Shown: piece by piece, positions 35,471 through 44,067 of the stretch
Layout of the letters: the number at the start of each line of letters is the position of its first letter
Numbering within the stretch: the first letter of the stretch is position 1
Assembly (NCBI GenBank): GCA_963726795.1
Contig: CAVSDD010000004.1
Coordinates: forward strand, 744,001 to 808,000
Direction of reading: 5' to 3'
Length of the DNA: 64,000 nucleotides
Source of the DNA: Hyphomicrobium_A sp963726795
GTDB taxonomy: Bacteria > Pseudomonadota > Alphaproteobacteria > Rhizobiales > Hyphomicrobiaceae
Translations under genes and position numbers: made by a program
The notes under the pieces: generated by a model
Databases searched by the model: none
Seen by the model: only the letters and a program-made list of their open reading frames with translations
What the model was told of the DNA's origin: nothing

Positions 35471-35487
35471 GACTGAACCGTTCGGTC
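35471..35487. promoter_or_regulatory. TetR-type operator palindrome, emrA side
   Basis: GACTGAAC-C-GTTCGGTC, an 8+1+8 inverted repeat with one mismatch, 47 bases before the emrA start. It matches the site at 35528 in 15 of 17 positions. Confidence 0.8.
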
Positions 35488-35527
35488 ATTAGTTGACTTA
35501 AAGGGCGGATAGGCTTACGTCAATAGC

Positions 35528-35544
35528 GACCGAACGGTTCGGTC
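35528..35544. promoter_or_regulatory. TetR-type operator palindrome, regulator side
   Basis: GACCGAAC-G-GTTCGGTC, a perfect 8+1+8 inverted repeat, 33 bases before the tetR start. With the site at 35471 (57 bp away, centre to centre) it probably lets the TetR protein control both itself and emrAB. Confidence 0.85.
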
Positions 35545-35576
35545 AAATTGTAGCAATCCTGGTTTTGAAGGCTCGA

Positions 35577-36221
35577 ATGGCCGAAACATTGGCTCGTACC
35601 GCTGCCCCCGCAGCCCCGCTGACGGAGGAAAGCGCCAAGCGCAAGCAGATCATCGAGGGCGCCCGCGCGCTGTTCATGTCGCAAGGCTTCGACGCCGCCA
35701 GCATGGGCGAGATCGCGCGCAAAGCCGGCGTCTCGAAGGGCACGCTCTACGTCTACTTCGACAGCAAGGAGCGCCTGTTTGAGGCGATCGTGGAGGATGC
35801 GCGCGCGGGCCAGGCCGAGCAGGTGTTCGCGCTGGACAGCTCCGATCGCGACGTCGCCGCGGTGCTGATGCGGCTCGGCGCCGCCTACGTGCGCTTCCTG
35901 TGCCAGCCGGCGGCGATCTCACCGCTGCGCACCGTGATCGCGATTGCCGACCGCATGCCGGAGCTTGGGCGCAAATTTTATGAGTTCGGACCGATGTGCG
36001 GTATTGGCCGCCTGGCGACGTACCTGCAGGATCAGGTCGAGGCTGGCGTGCTCGCGATAGAAGATTGCGAAGTGGCGGCGGCGCAGTTTCTCGATTCCTG
36101 CCAGTCGACCATGTTCAAGCCGGTGATCTTCAACGCTGGCCCGCCTCCCACCGAGGAGCGCATCGCGCACGTCGTCGGCACGGCGGTGCGCGTGTTCTTG
36201 CGTTCGTATCAGAAGGGCTGA
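35577..36221 (+). CDS. TetR/AcrR family transcriptional regulator
   Basis: 214 residues from the ATG at 35577. A TTG four codons earlier is possible. The DNA-binding domain (about 20-67) reads KQIIEGARALFMSQGFDAAS then MGEIARKAGVSKGTLYVYF, a clear TetR helix-turn-helix. The C-terminal part resembles the AcrR group with a ligand pocket (VIAIADRMPELGRKFYEFGP). It is divergent from emrAB, with two near-identical palindromes in the gap, so it is very likely their repressor. The inducer is unknown. Confidence 0.93.
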   Translation: MAETLARTAAPAAPLTEESAKRKQIIEGARALFMSQGFDAASMGEIARKAGVSKGTLYVYFDSKERLFEAIVEDARAGQAEQVFALDSSDRDVAAVLMRLGAAYVRFLCQPAAISPLRTVIAIADRMPELGRKFYEFGPMCGIGRLATYLQDQVEAGVLAIEDCEVAAAQFLDSCQSTMFKPVIFNAGPPPTEERIAHVVGTAVRVFLRSYQKG

Positions 36222-36249
36222 GGACTGAGGAATAGGCCGGCCAGCGGGA

Positions 36250-36498
36250 CTACTGCTTGACCCTATTGAGAGTGAACTCGCCCGTATTGATGCGCCCCTC
36301 AAGCCCCCGTGTCAGACCGATGACCGCCTCCTCGCCGAACTGCCCGACGAGATCGGTCAGCGCGGTAAACAGCGCGGCATAGGCCATCTGCTCGGTCGGA
36401 ACACCGCTTTCGGTACCCTCGTCCCAAGCCTCGAGAATCAGGCTCAGCGCCTTGAAGGACGGATCGTTGCGATCCGTGCCTTTGAACATCGCGTCCAT
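36250..36498 (-). CDS. Small conserved-looking protein of unknown function
   Basis: 82 residues with no signal peptide and no membrane helix. It is mostly helical (FKALSLILEAWDEGTESGVP, AALFTALTDLVGQFGEEAVI). Convergent with tetR, 28 bases apart. I do not recognise the family. Reading frame quality and lack of overlap with any other gene make it likely real. Confidence 0.7.
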   Translation of the reverse strand: MDAMFKGTDRNDPSFKALSLILEAWDEGTESGVPTEQMAYAALFTALTDLVGQFGEEAVIGLTRGLEGRINTGEFTLNRVKQ

Positions 36499-36645
36499 TA
36501 ATCCCCCAATCTCTGCATCGCGATGGTCTGTGATCCATCGCTGCGCCCCTGCCTCGCACCCCGTGAAGTCCCTAGCACGCGTCTTGTCGCGCGCAGGCGA
36601 CGGTCGCCGTTCACCGTAAACGTGACGCAGTCGATTTGGTGTCCG

Positions 36646-37071
36646 TTAGGGCACAGTCTTGACGATACCGTCCGCGAGCTGAGCGCCCTCGGTGAGGAAG
36701 CGGTTGATGGCCGTCTGCGCCGAGGGGCTGCACGTATTGTAAGTGCGGCTGTAGCTGCGGTAACCCTTGTTGAAGCTGCGCGTGAGCTTGGCGCGCCTCA
36801 GAGGTGTTGACCCTTCCGATTGGATGAGTTGCCCCATGCGGTCCCGCCAGAGCTGACCTTCGTCCGCCCCGCACAACTCGCGCAGATAGTGCACGGCCCC
36901 GAGAATTTCCGACAATCGGTACAGACGCTCGTCGTAAGGCTTGCTGTCATTGGTCGTCGCTGCGTTCGCAGGGGATGCCGCGAGAAGGGCCGCGATCAGT
37001 CCGATCAGGATGGCGCCCGGCAGGCCGAGGCGGCCATGGATCTTTCGGGGATTGGAAAGCCTAGATGTCAT
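36646..37071 (-). CDS. TIGR02301 family exported protein
   Basis: 141 residues from the ATG at 37071 (MTSRLSNPRKIHGRLGLPGA), with a signal peptide (AILIGLIAALLAASPANA). The mature part has YRLSEILGAVHYLRELCGAD, LWRDRMGQLIQSE and FNKGYRSYSRTYNTCSPSAQ, matching the Rhizobiales family TIGR02301 of unknown function. Two Cys may pair in the periplasm. The gene is divergent from the SRAP gene, with about 130 bases between them. The frame runs back to 37233 but without family sequence. Confidence 0.85.
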   Translation of the reverse strand: MTSRLSNPRKIHGRLGLPGAILIGLIAALLAASPANAATTNDSKPYDERLYRLSEILGAVHYLRELCGADEGQLWRDRMGQLIQSEGSTPLRRAKLTRSFNKGYRSYSRTYNTCSPSAQTAINRFLTEGAQLADGIVKTVP

Positions 37072-37200
37072 TGCCAAAACATTAGCACCGATTCTCAGCA
37101 GCGTTGCGTCAGCTAGGCGCGCGGCCGGGAGCTTCCCCGCACCGCCGCGCTCGTGCACCTGGTCCTTCTCATACGGCGCCGGGCACACTACTTTAAGTCC

Positions 37201-37884
37201 ATGTGCTCGCGCTACAGCCTCACCTCGCCGCACGAAGCCGTGCGCGCCTATTTCCGATACGTCAACGAGGCGCCATTTCCGCCGCGCTACAATATCGCGC
37301 CCTCACAACCCGTCGCCATAGTGCGCACCGCACTCAGCGGGCCGCGCGAGCTTGCACTCGTGCGCTGGGGCCTGATCCCAGGCTGGGTCAAAGATCCGCG
37401 CGCGTTCAAAATGTTGATCAATGCGCGGGGCGAGACCGCCGCCGACAAGCCTTCCTTCCGCGCTGCGATGCGCCACCGCCGCTGCCTTGTGCCGGCCGAC
37501 GGGTTCTACGAATGGACGGGGGCACCGGGCTCCAAGCGGCCGCATCTCATTCGCCCGCGTCAAGGAGGCCCGATGGCAATGGCCGGCATCTTCGAGCACT
37601 GGCAAGGCGCCGATGGCAGCGAGATTGAAACCCTGGCAATTCTCACTGTAGCCGCCAACCGCACGATGTCGGTATTGCACGACCGCATGCCGGCGATCCT
37701 GGCGCCCGAGCATTTTGACGTCTGGCTCGACTGCAGGCCGGGCACGACGGAGATGATCGCCGACCTGCTTGCTCCCGCGCCCGAGGACCTGCTCGAGATT
37801 GTCGAGGTCAGCCGCAAACTGAACAACGCACGCAATGAGGGCCCCGAAGTCCAGGAGCCCACCACCACTGCCCTTCTGCTTTGA
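37201..37884 (+). CDS. SOS response-associated peptidase (SRAP/YedK family)
   Basis: 227 residues from the ATG at 37201, which makes the catalytic Cys residue 2 (MCSRYSLTSP), as the family requires. YNIAPSQPVAIV, WGLIPGWVKD, NARGETAADKPSF, CLVPADGFYEWTG and LHDRMPAIL (active His) all match. SRAP proteins bind abasic sites in single-stranded DNA and form a covalent link through Cys2. The frame is open back to 37153, but an upstream start would bury Cys2. No LexA-like box was found in the short leader. Confidence 0.94.
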   Translation: MCSRYSLTSPHEAVRAYFRYVNEAPFPPRYNIAPSQPVAIVRTALSGPRELALVRWGLIPGWVKDPRAFKMLINARGETAADKPSFRAAMRHRRCLVPADGFYEWTGAPGSKRPHLIRPRQGGPMAMAGIFEHWQGADGSEIETLAILTVAANRTMSVLHDRMPAILAPEHFDVWLDCRPGTTEMIADLLAPAPEDLLEIVEVSRKLNNARNEGPEVQEPTTTALLL

Positions 37885-38032
37885 CCGTTACCCGTAATAT
37901 CCTGATGTTTCGAGGGGATGCGCACTTCTCGGCCTCATGTTAAGTGATCGGGCTAGGACGCCGCCGCGCTCGACAGCGCGATGATCGCGGGTATGCTCGG
38001 GGGCGAGCTTTAAACAGTGAGGAGCGTGCGCG

Positions 38033-39526
38033 ATGGGCTACCGGGGGGCGGATCTCGATCTGCGTACTGCGCGCACGTTCAGCGCGACCTCCACCGACAC
38101 CATGGGCGGGTTTGACGATCCGCCCGCGCGCGCCGAGCCGGACGAGCCGGCGTTGTGGGTCGATGACACGCTGCTCGCATGTGCAAATCAAGCCTACGAC
38201 ATCGCTGCGGCCCATCGCGCACGCGAGGTGCGGCTCGATCATCTGGTACATGCGTTCACGCGCAGCGAGGCCGCGGCTGCCGAGCTTGAAGCGCGCGGTG
38301 TGCGCGTTCCAGCACTCCGTCGCGACAGCGCCATGGCCGTCGCGAACGAGATCGCTTCGGCTCCGCCAGAAGATAGCGAGAACCCGCACCCATCCGCCGA
38401 GCTTGAGGAGGTACTACGCCTCGCCGTGAATGACGCCGCCAATGCCAATAGGGCTGCCAGCGTCGGAGACGTTCTGCATGTGCTGATCGATCTGCGCAGC
38501 GACGCGCCGGGAAGCGCGCTTTTGCTGCGCCACTCGCCGCGCGCGACGGGCCGCGAGTTCTGGAGCACGCTTGTATCGACCCGCCCGGCGCGCGCGTCCG
38601 TTGCATCCCCCGCTCGCTCGACCGACAGTGGCGAGCCTGTTCGTGTTCAGCAAGCCCCGGCGATGGCAGCCGCGCCGGCGAAGCCTGCGGCTCCAGCCGA
38701 GCAGAAACGACCAGCCGAACTCACCATCGTGCAGGGCTTGCTCGATCGCCTGTCCGAGATCGAGCGCGCGATGTCGGACCGGATGGAAGCTGTGGAATCA
38801 GCGTTGGGCAGCATCATGCCGGCGCGCCTCGATCTGGACGCCGTGGCGCAACGCATGGACGCGATCGAGCGTTCGTCCCGCGCACCCAACGGTACGAGCG
38901 AGCTCAACGATCGGCTCGCGGCGCTCGAGCGGCAGCTGGCCGACGAGCGCGCCGAACGCATCGAGACGCTGTCGTCGCTGTCGGCCGACGTGAAAGCGCT
39001 GGTCAGCGCGCTCGGCGCCGCCGCACCTGGCACCAACCAACCCTCGATAGTCGAGCGGCTGCAGATTTTGGCCGAGGATATCGACAATCATCGTGACTCC
39101 ACTGGCGCGCACTTTGGCGACAGGCTCGCCGCCATCGAGCAGGGGCTCGAGCAACAGGCGGAGAAGCTTGCGGCGGATCTCGCCGAAGTGAATGAGTTCG
39201 TGACGAAGCTCGGCGTAAATCAGCAGTTGCTGGCGGGGTCGATGGATCAGTGGCGCAGCAATGACGCCGGCGAGATACATCTCATCAATTCGCGCCTTGG
39301 CGCTGTGCAAGAAGATGGGACCAAGCGGCTGAAGATGTTGGAGCGCTTGAGCGCGGACATCGAGGCGCTATCGCAACTCGCTCTCGAGGAACCAAAGCCC
39401 AGCGAGACAAAAAGCGACGGCGGCTTGCGCGAGCGGTTGCAGTTCCGCCAATGGCTGCTTGGCACCGAGGACTGGATCAAGGCCAGCTGGCAGAAGCGAC
39501 CGGGCACAAACTGGCTGAAGCGCTGA
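38033..39526 (+). CDS. Clp-N-like domain protein with long coiled coil
   Basis: 497 residues. Residues about 42-180 look like a double Clp N-terminal repeat: WVDDTLLACANQAYDIAAAH, VRLDHLVHAFTRSEAAAAEL, then LEEVLRLAVNDAANANRAAS and VGDVLHVLIDLRSDAPGS. An Ala/Pro linker (about 185-230) leads to a coiled coil (about 235-465) with repeats such as DRLSEIERAMSDRMEAVESA and DRLAALERQLADERAERIE. There is no AAA+ ATPase domain, so it is not ClpA/B/C itself. It may be an adaptor or scaffold. GAGGAG precedes the start. There is no signal peptide, so it is probably cytosolic. Confidence 0.75.
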   Translation: MGYRGADLDLRTARTFSATSTDTMGGFDDPPARAEPDEPALWVDDTLLACANQAYDIAAAHRAREVRLDHLVHAFTRSEAAAAELEARGVRVPALRRDSAMAVANEIASAPPEDSENPHPSAELEEVLRLAVNDAANANRAASVGDVLHVLIDLRSDAPGSALLLRHSPRATGREFWSTLVSTRPARASVASPARSTDSGEPVRVQQAPAMAAAPAKPAAPAEQKRPAELTIVQGLLDRLSEIERAMSDRMEAVESALGSIMPARLDLDAVAQRMDAIERSSRAPNGTSELNDRLAALERQLADERAERIETLSSLSADVKALVSALGAAAPGTNQPSIVERLQILAEDIDNHRDSTGAHFGDRLAAIEQGLEQQAEKLAADLAEVNEFVTKLGVNQQLLAGSMDQWRSNDAGEIHLINSRLGAVQEDGTKRLKMLERLSADIEALSQLALEEPKPSETKSDGGLRERLQFRQWLLGTEDWIKASWQKRPGTNWLKR

Positions 39527-39676
39527 GCCATAGCGCTGCTGGTCAACGGGTGCAGGCCACAAAAGTAGTCATGTGCGCGCCTCCCGTCGATCCCAGACGG
39601 AGAGGACAATATCCTCATTGTGTGGCAGGCGAAAACTGCTTCGGATTATTTCGGCGCATCGCATCGGCGCAACGCG

Positions 39677-41191
39677 CTACAGTAGCTTGCCCGGGTTGAG
39701 AATGCCCTTGGGATCGAACGCCGTCTTGATCCGGCGCATGAGGTCGAGCTCGATAGTGCTCTTGAACCGGCGCAGTTCGCTTCGCTTCATCTGCCCGATG
39801 CCGTGCTCGGCGGAGATCGAGCCGCCCATCGACGCAACGAGGTCGTGCACGCGGCCGGACAGTTTTTCCCACAGCGCGAGGAACGCGGCCTTGTCCATGC
39901 CGGATGGCTGGGTGATGTTGTAATGCACGTTGCCGTCGCCGAAGTGGCCGAAAGCGACGGGCCGCGCGCCGGGACACTCCGCCTCGATGAGAGCAGCCGC
40001 GCGCTGCAGAAACTCGGGGATGCGCGCGATCGGCACGGAGATGTCGTGCTTGATGCTGCCGCCTTCGGGCTTTTGCGCCTCCGAAATCGTCTCGCGCAAC
40101 CGCCACAGCGCCTGCGCCTGCGCGAGCGAGCCCGCGATGGTGGCGTCTGCGATGACACCGTGCTCGGAAGCCTCGGCAAGGAGCCGTTCGAGCATGACGC
40201 CGGCGCTGCCGTCGCTGGTCGGGCTGGAAATCTCGATCAGCGCGTACCAGGGCGCGGGCTTCGGCAGAGGCGGGCGTGTTTGCGGGATGTGGCGCAGGAC
40301 AAGCTCGACCGAGAGTTTGTTCATGAACTCGAAGGCCGTGAGCCGGTCGCTCGCGCCCGTTTCCGCCATCCTGAACAATGCGAGGGCAGCATCCGCGTCA
40401 GGGAGTGCGACGAACGCGGTCGCTGTCTCGGCCGGCCGCGGAAACAGCTTCAGCGAAGCCGCGGTGATGACGCCGAGCGTTCCCTCCGATCCGATAAAGA
40501 GATCGCGCAGATCGTAGCCGGTATTGTCTTTCTTGAGCGACCTGAGGCCGTCCCAGATTTGTCCGTCCGGGAGCACCACCTCAAGCCCGAGCGCCAGCGC
40601 CCGCGCGTTGCCATACGCCAGAACGCCGACACCGCCGGCATTCGTCGCAAGCACGCCGCCGATCTCGCAGCTGCCTTCCGAGGGCAGACTCAACGGAAAC
40701 AGGCGCCCGGCAGCTTTTGCCGTGTCTTGCGCGTGGGCGAGCGTGACGCCGGCTTCGACGATCATTGAGGTGCCGGCGGTATCCACCTCGCGCACGCGAT
40801 TGAGCCGCGAAAGCGAGAGCACGACTTCGTTCCCGCTTGCAGAGGGGATCTGCCCGCCGACGAGGCCGGTGTTGCCACCCTGGGGCACGATGCCGATGCC
40901 TGCTTCGTTGGCGATCGCGAGGATCTGGGCGACGTCGCGAGCGGACCCCGGACGAACGACAAGAGCGGCTCGGCCGACATACAAGTCGCGCCACTCTCGC
41001 AAATAAGCCGCCTGCTCGCGCGGCTCGGAGATGGCGTGCGCGGCGCCGACGACGTCGATAAGCCGTTGCAGAACGGCAGGCGTTGGTCCGCTGAGTCCAG
41101 CTGCGTCCGCTGCTTGCGGTGTTCGGCGACTTACGAGTGGTTCTCCGGCGGCTTCGTAAGCTGTGGAAGACTTGTTAACAACCGCTAACAC
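39677..41191 (-). CDS. FAD-binding oxidoreductase (D-lactate/2-hydroxyacid dehydrogenase type)
   Basis: 504 residues. A PCMH FAD domain contains VPQGGNTGLVGGQIPSASGN and PSEGSCEIGGVLATNAGGVG. The C-terminal FAD-oxidase domain has the substrate/metal His blocks FGHFGDGNVHYNI and SAEHGIGQMKRSELR. The family oxidises D-lactate, D-2-hydroxyglutarate or glycolate, and the exact substrate is unknown. It starts GTG at 41191 with no clear ribosome site. A later start is possible because the first 25 or so residues look non-conserved. The Sua5 gene lies upstream on the same strand, with a small plus-strand gene between them. Confidence 0.9.
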   Translation of the reverse strand: MLAVVNKSSTAYEAAGEPLVSRRTPQAADAAGLSGPTPAVLQRLIDVVGAAHAISEPREQAAYLREWRDLYVGRAALVVRPGSARDVAQILAIANEAGIGIVPQGGNTGLVGGQIPSASGNEVVLSLSRLNRVREVDTAGTSMIVEAGVTLAHAQDTAKAAGRLFPLSLPSEGSCEIGGVLATNAGGVGVLAYGNARALALGLEVVLPDGQIWDGLRSLKKDNTGYDLRDLFIGSEGTLGVITAASLKLFPRPAETATAFVALPDADAALALFRMAETGASDRLTAFEFMNKLSVELVLRHIPQTRPPLPKPAPWYALIEISSPTSDGSAGVMLERLLAEASEHGVIADATIAGSLAQAQALWRLRETISEAQKPEGGSIKHDISVPIARIPEFLQRAAALIEAECPGARPVAFGHFGDGNVHYNITQPSGMDKAAFLALWEKLSGRVHDLVASMGGSISAEHGIGQMKRSELRRFKSTIELDLMRRIKTAFDPKGILNPGKLL

Positions 41192-41283
41192 TTGGCAAAT
41201 TTAGCTTGTCGCGACTTCTCCGCGCCAGCGAATCAAATTAGCGTCTGGCTGCGAATCATATTTGCATGCCTTTGGGGGGCAAC

Positions 41284-41472
41284 ATGCAGAGAACCGCTTT
41301 CAGCTTCGCTTTAGCGGTATTGTCGCTGCTTTCATCCTATGCCATCGCTGCAAGATGGCCGGACGTAGCAGCACCAGCAAAATCGGTCGTGGCTTCGACG
41401 CAGTCGGCGGTTGCCGCTGACGCTGCAAAGGCGCCGGTGGCCGTTGCAGTGGTCGTAGGGCTCGCCGACTGA
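41284..41472 (+). CDS. Small exported protein of unknown function
   Basis: 62 residues from the ATG at 41284 (MQRTAFSFALAVLSLLSSYA), with TTTGGGGGGCAAC upstream as a strong ribosome site. A signal peptide is followed by a short Ala/Val-rich mature part (KSVVASTQSAVAADAAKAP). Sits between two minus-strand genes. Weak evidence beyond the ribosome site and signal peptide. Confidence 0.55.
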   Translation: MQRTAFSFALAVLSLLSSYAIAARWPDVAAPAKSVVASTQSAVAADAAKAPVAVAVVVGLAD

Positions 41473-41502
41473 GTCGGTCAAACTAACCGATTCCCATCGA
41501 TC

Positions 41503-42459
41503 TCAACCGCGTGGCGCCGCAGCGCGCCGCAGGCGGTCGTTGATTGCCTCGCCGAGCCCATTCTCTGGGATCGGCATGACGGCGATTGCTGTCGCTCCCG
41601 ACTGGTCGAGCGAACGCAGCGCGGCAAACAAATTGGCCGCCGCTTCCAAGAGATCCCCCGTCTTGCTCAGATTGATAACCGGACCTGTCGTCGGCGGCAG
41701 ACTGGGGCCGAACGCCAGCAGTGCCTCGCCGGCCTGTGTACTCAGCGCGTCGAGTCGCACGTGCGCGCGTGGTGCGTAGTGGCTTGCGAGCTGACCCGGC
41801 GAGCGCGGTTTCTCGGTTGCGTCCTCGCCGCGCGCAAGCCTGAATTCCAGCACGGCTTCGATCGTTTCCGCCGGAATGGCACCTGAGCGCAGCAGAATGG
41901 GCACCGATCCCCGCGCGTCGATGACGGTCGATTCAAGCCCGTGCGCCGTGGCCCCTCCGTCGAGGATCATGGCGGCGCTGTCGCCCAAGTCGGCGAGCAC
42001 GTGCTCGGCGCGGGTCGGGCTGACGTGCCCGGAGCGATTGGCGGAGGGCGCCGCGAGGGGCCGGTCGGTCTTGGCTAAGAGCGATTGCGCGATGGGATGG
42101 TCCGGGACGCGCAGCGCCACGCTGTCGAGGCCGGCGGTGACCAACTCGGACAGATCGGATTGGGCACGCCGGTCGAGCACCAGCGTGAGCGGCCCGGGCC
42201 AGAATGCTGCGGCGAGCCGTGCTGCGAGAGGCGTCACCACGGCGTATCGATCAACCTGCGTAGCGGAGGCGAGGTGCACGATCAAAGGATTAAAGCTCGG
42301 GCGGCCTTTGGCTGCGAAGAGGGCGGCGACGGCCTGACCGTTGGTCGCGTCCCCGCCGAGCCCGTAAACCGTCTCGGTCGGAAACGCGACGAGCCGGCCC
42401 TCCCGCAGCAGTGCCGCTGCGGACTGCAATGTCTCTTCCGTCACATTTTCGATGGCCAT
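41503..42459 (-). CDS. tsaC: L-threonylcarbamoyladenylate synthase (Sua5/TsaC type)
   Basis: 318 residues. The YrdC-like domain (about 5-200) carries VAFPTETVYGLGGDATN, AAKGRPSFNPLIVHLAS, WPGPLTLVLDRR and APSANRSGHVSPT. The C-terminal Sua5 extension (about 225-318) includes RSPGQLASHYAPRAHVRL, so this is the longer Sua5 form, not short TsaC. It makes threonylcarbamoyl-AMP for the t6A modification of tRNAs reading ANN codons. No riboswitch is visible. Confidence 0.94.
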   Translation of the reverse strand: MAIENVTEETLQSAAALLREGRLVAFPTETVYGLGGDATNGQAVAALFAAKGRPSFNPLIVHLASATQVDRYAVVTPLAARLAAAFWPGPLTLVLDRRAQSDLSELVTAGLDSVALRVPDHPIAQSLLAKTDRPLAAPSANRSGHVSPTRAEHVLADLGDSAAMILDGGATAHGLESTVIDARGSVPILLRSGAIPAETIEAVLEFRLARGEDATEKPRSPGQLASHYAPRAHVRLDALSTQAGEALLAFGPSLPPTTGPVINLSKTGDLLEAAANLFAALRSLDQSGATAIAVMPIPENGLGEAINDRLRRAAAPRG

Positions 42460-42542
42460 GATCGTCCTGATCTTCTCGCCTTGCGCGCCATGCTTAGCCC
42501 CTCGGGCTGAATTCTGTCCAAACTGCGTGTAGGATTCCCCGC

Positions 42543-44059
42543 ATGCGGTTGGCTATCGACATCGGTCTTTGGTGTTTACGCGCGGCTTGCGCGGCGTTGG
42601 TGCTGGCTGCGGCTCCCGCGCAGGCCAACTGGCTTTCCAAGCTTTCAGGCGAGATGGGCATGGCCGGCGCCAAGGTGGCCCGGTCTGGCGGGCGCGGCCT
42701 TGAGCAGGCCGCGTCGCACCTCAGGGCATTGCCGGCGACCGCGGGCGCCGGGGCGCTGGCCGCCCATGCGACGCCCGAGGGCCACTGGCGGTTCGCCAAT
42801 CGCGCCGGCGATGTGTTCACGGCGGGAACGCCGGCCGAGCTCAAGCGCGTTGTGCCGACGCTGCTGCCGAGGTGCCAGCCGGCGAGAGCAAGCTCACGAT
42901 CTACCTCTCCGAGGACACGGTGTTCGGCGAGCGCGCGCTTCTGAAGGAATCTGCCCGAGGGCGCTACGCTGCGCATCGTTATCGGCAACGGCAGCTATCC
43001 GCTCATCTCGCGCCTCAGCGGCGATGTCCCGGCACTTTATGCAGCCGTGCGGCCGAACCTCGAGGTCGAGCTGGACGAGCTTGCGCTGTTCAAGGAAGCG
43101 GTCGCTCAGCTTGAGCGCCCCTTAAGCCGCGCGAATATCCGTACCCTTGCGCTCGAGCCCGGAGGACCGGCGGCGCTTGCCGTCCTCGCCGCGGTTCGAC
43201 CCTGGGACGCGCTCAGCTCTGGTCGATGCGATCGATCCGGTCGAGCTGCCGGGCGCCTTGCGCCGTGTGCGCGGGCAGACCGTGCTGGTTACGGGGCGCA
43301 TCGAGGACAACCTTCTGTTGTTCCGGCCGCCGAGCGGGGCAGAGCAGAGCCTGAAAGTCATCGGCCTGATCGATGCGGCGGATGCAGCCGATGTCAATCT
43401 CGTCATCCTGCAGGCCCCGGTGCCGCGACAGCCGGGAGGCCGCAACTGGCTATGGCAGCGCATCGCCGTGGGCGGTCTCGATGATGCATTGAAGCGAGCG
43501 ACGTTCGGCGACTTTCTCGATGCGCTCGCGGCCAATCGCGGCATCTTCCGCGTCGCTGTTTCGCGCGACGGAGGCGGTCGCGTCGTGCTGCGCGCCGTTG
43601 CTGGCGACGATACAGAGCCGCTGACCGGCATGCTCGGCGGCTGGCTGGCAGATGCGGCATCGAGCATCACGGGTAACGTCATCACCAGCGCCGTGGAGGT
43701 GCATGCGCGCGATCAGGCGCGTCAGGCCGAGCTCGATCGCCGACTTCGTACCGTTCGTTCCGTCCGGTTTGCAGATCGCTTATCTGGTCGGCGTGATCGC
43801 AGGGCTGCTTGGCTGGCCGGTGGCGAGCGCATGGTGGCAACGCATCTGGCCCAAGGAAAAACGCATCGAGTATGGGGGCGAAGCCGGATTCAGGGCGGCT
43901 CAGGGTGCGCGCCTGCTCGCGTTCGTGCTGCTGTTCTTGCCCGTGGCCGGCTTGCCGGCTCTCGTCGTCGCGACGGCGTTGCAGCTGTTTGGCATCGTGC
44001 TGCTGCCGGTTCGGCTCGTCGGCTGGCTTGCCGGGCGCGCTTCGCCGAGAGGTGGGTAG
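42543..44059 (+). pseudogene. Membrane protein of unknown function with four apparent frameshifts
   Basis: The 5' end gives a signal peptide (LRAACAALVLAAAPAQANWL) and GHWRFANRAGDVFTAGTPA. Coherent protein then appears in successive frames: GESKLTIYLSEDTVFGERAL (from about 42872), LPEGATLRIVIGNGSYPLIS (from about 42951), ALVDAIDPVELPGALRRVRG (from about 43210), and SGLQIAYLVGVIAGLLGWPV (from about 43760), which ends with two membrane helices and a TAG at 44057. A lost base near 42868 and extra bases near 42950, 43200 and 43745 would explain it. Restored, it would be an exported protein of about 505 residues with a C-terminal membrane anchor. Family not recognised. Decay or sequence error cannot be told apart here. 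Confidence 0.75.
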
Positions 44060-44067
44060 ACGCGCCG

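Noticed and set aside
43147..44067. Apparent fusion of an unknown protein with the SDR at 44068
   Set aside because: The upstream part belongs to a frameshifted gene and merely happens to share the SDR frame. The SDR has its own ATG and a full-length fold.
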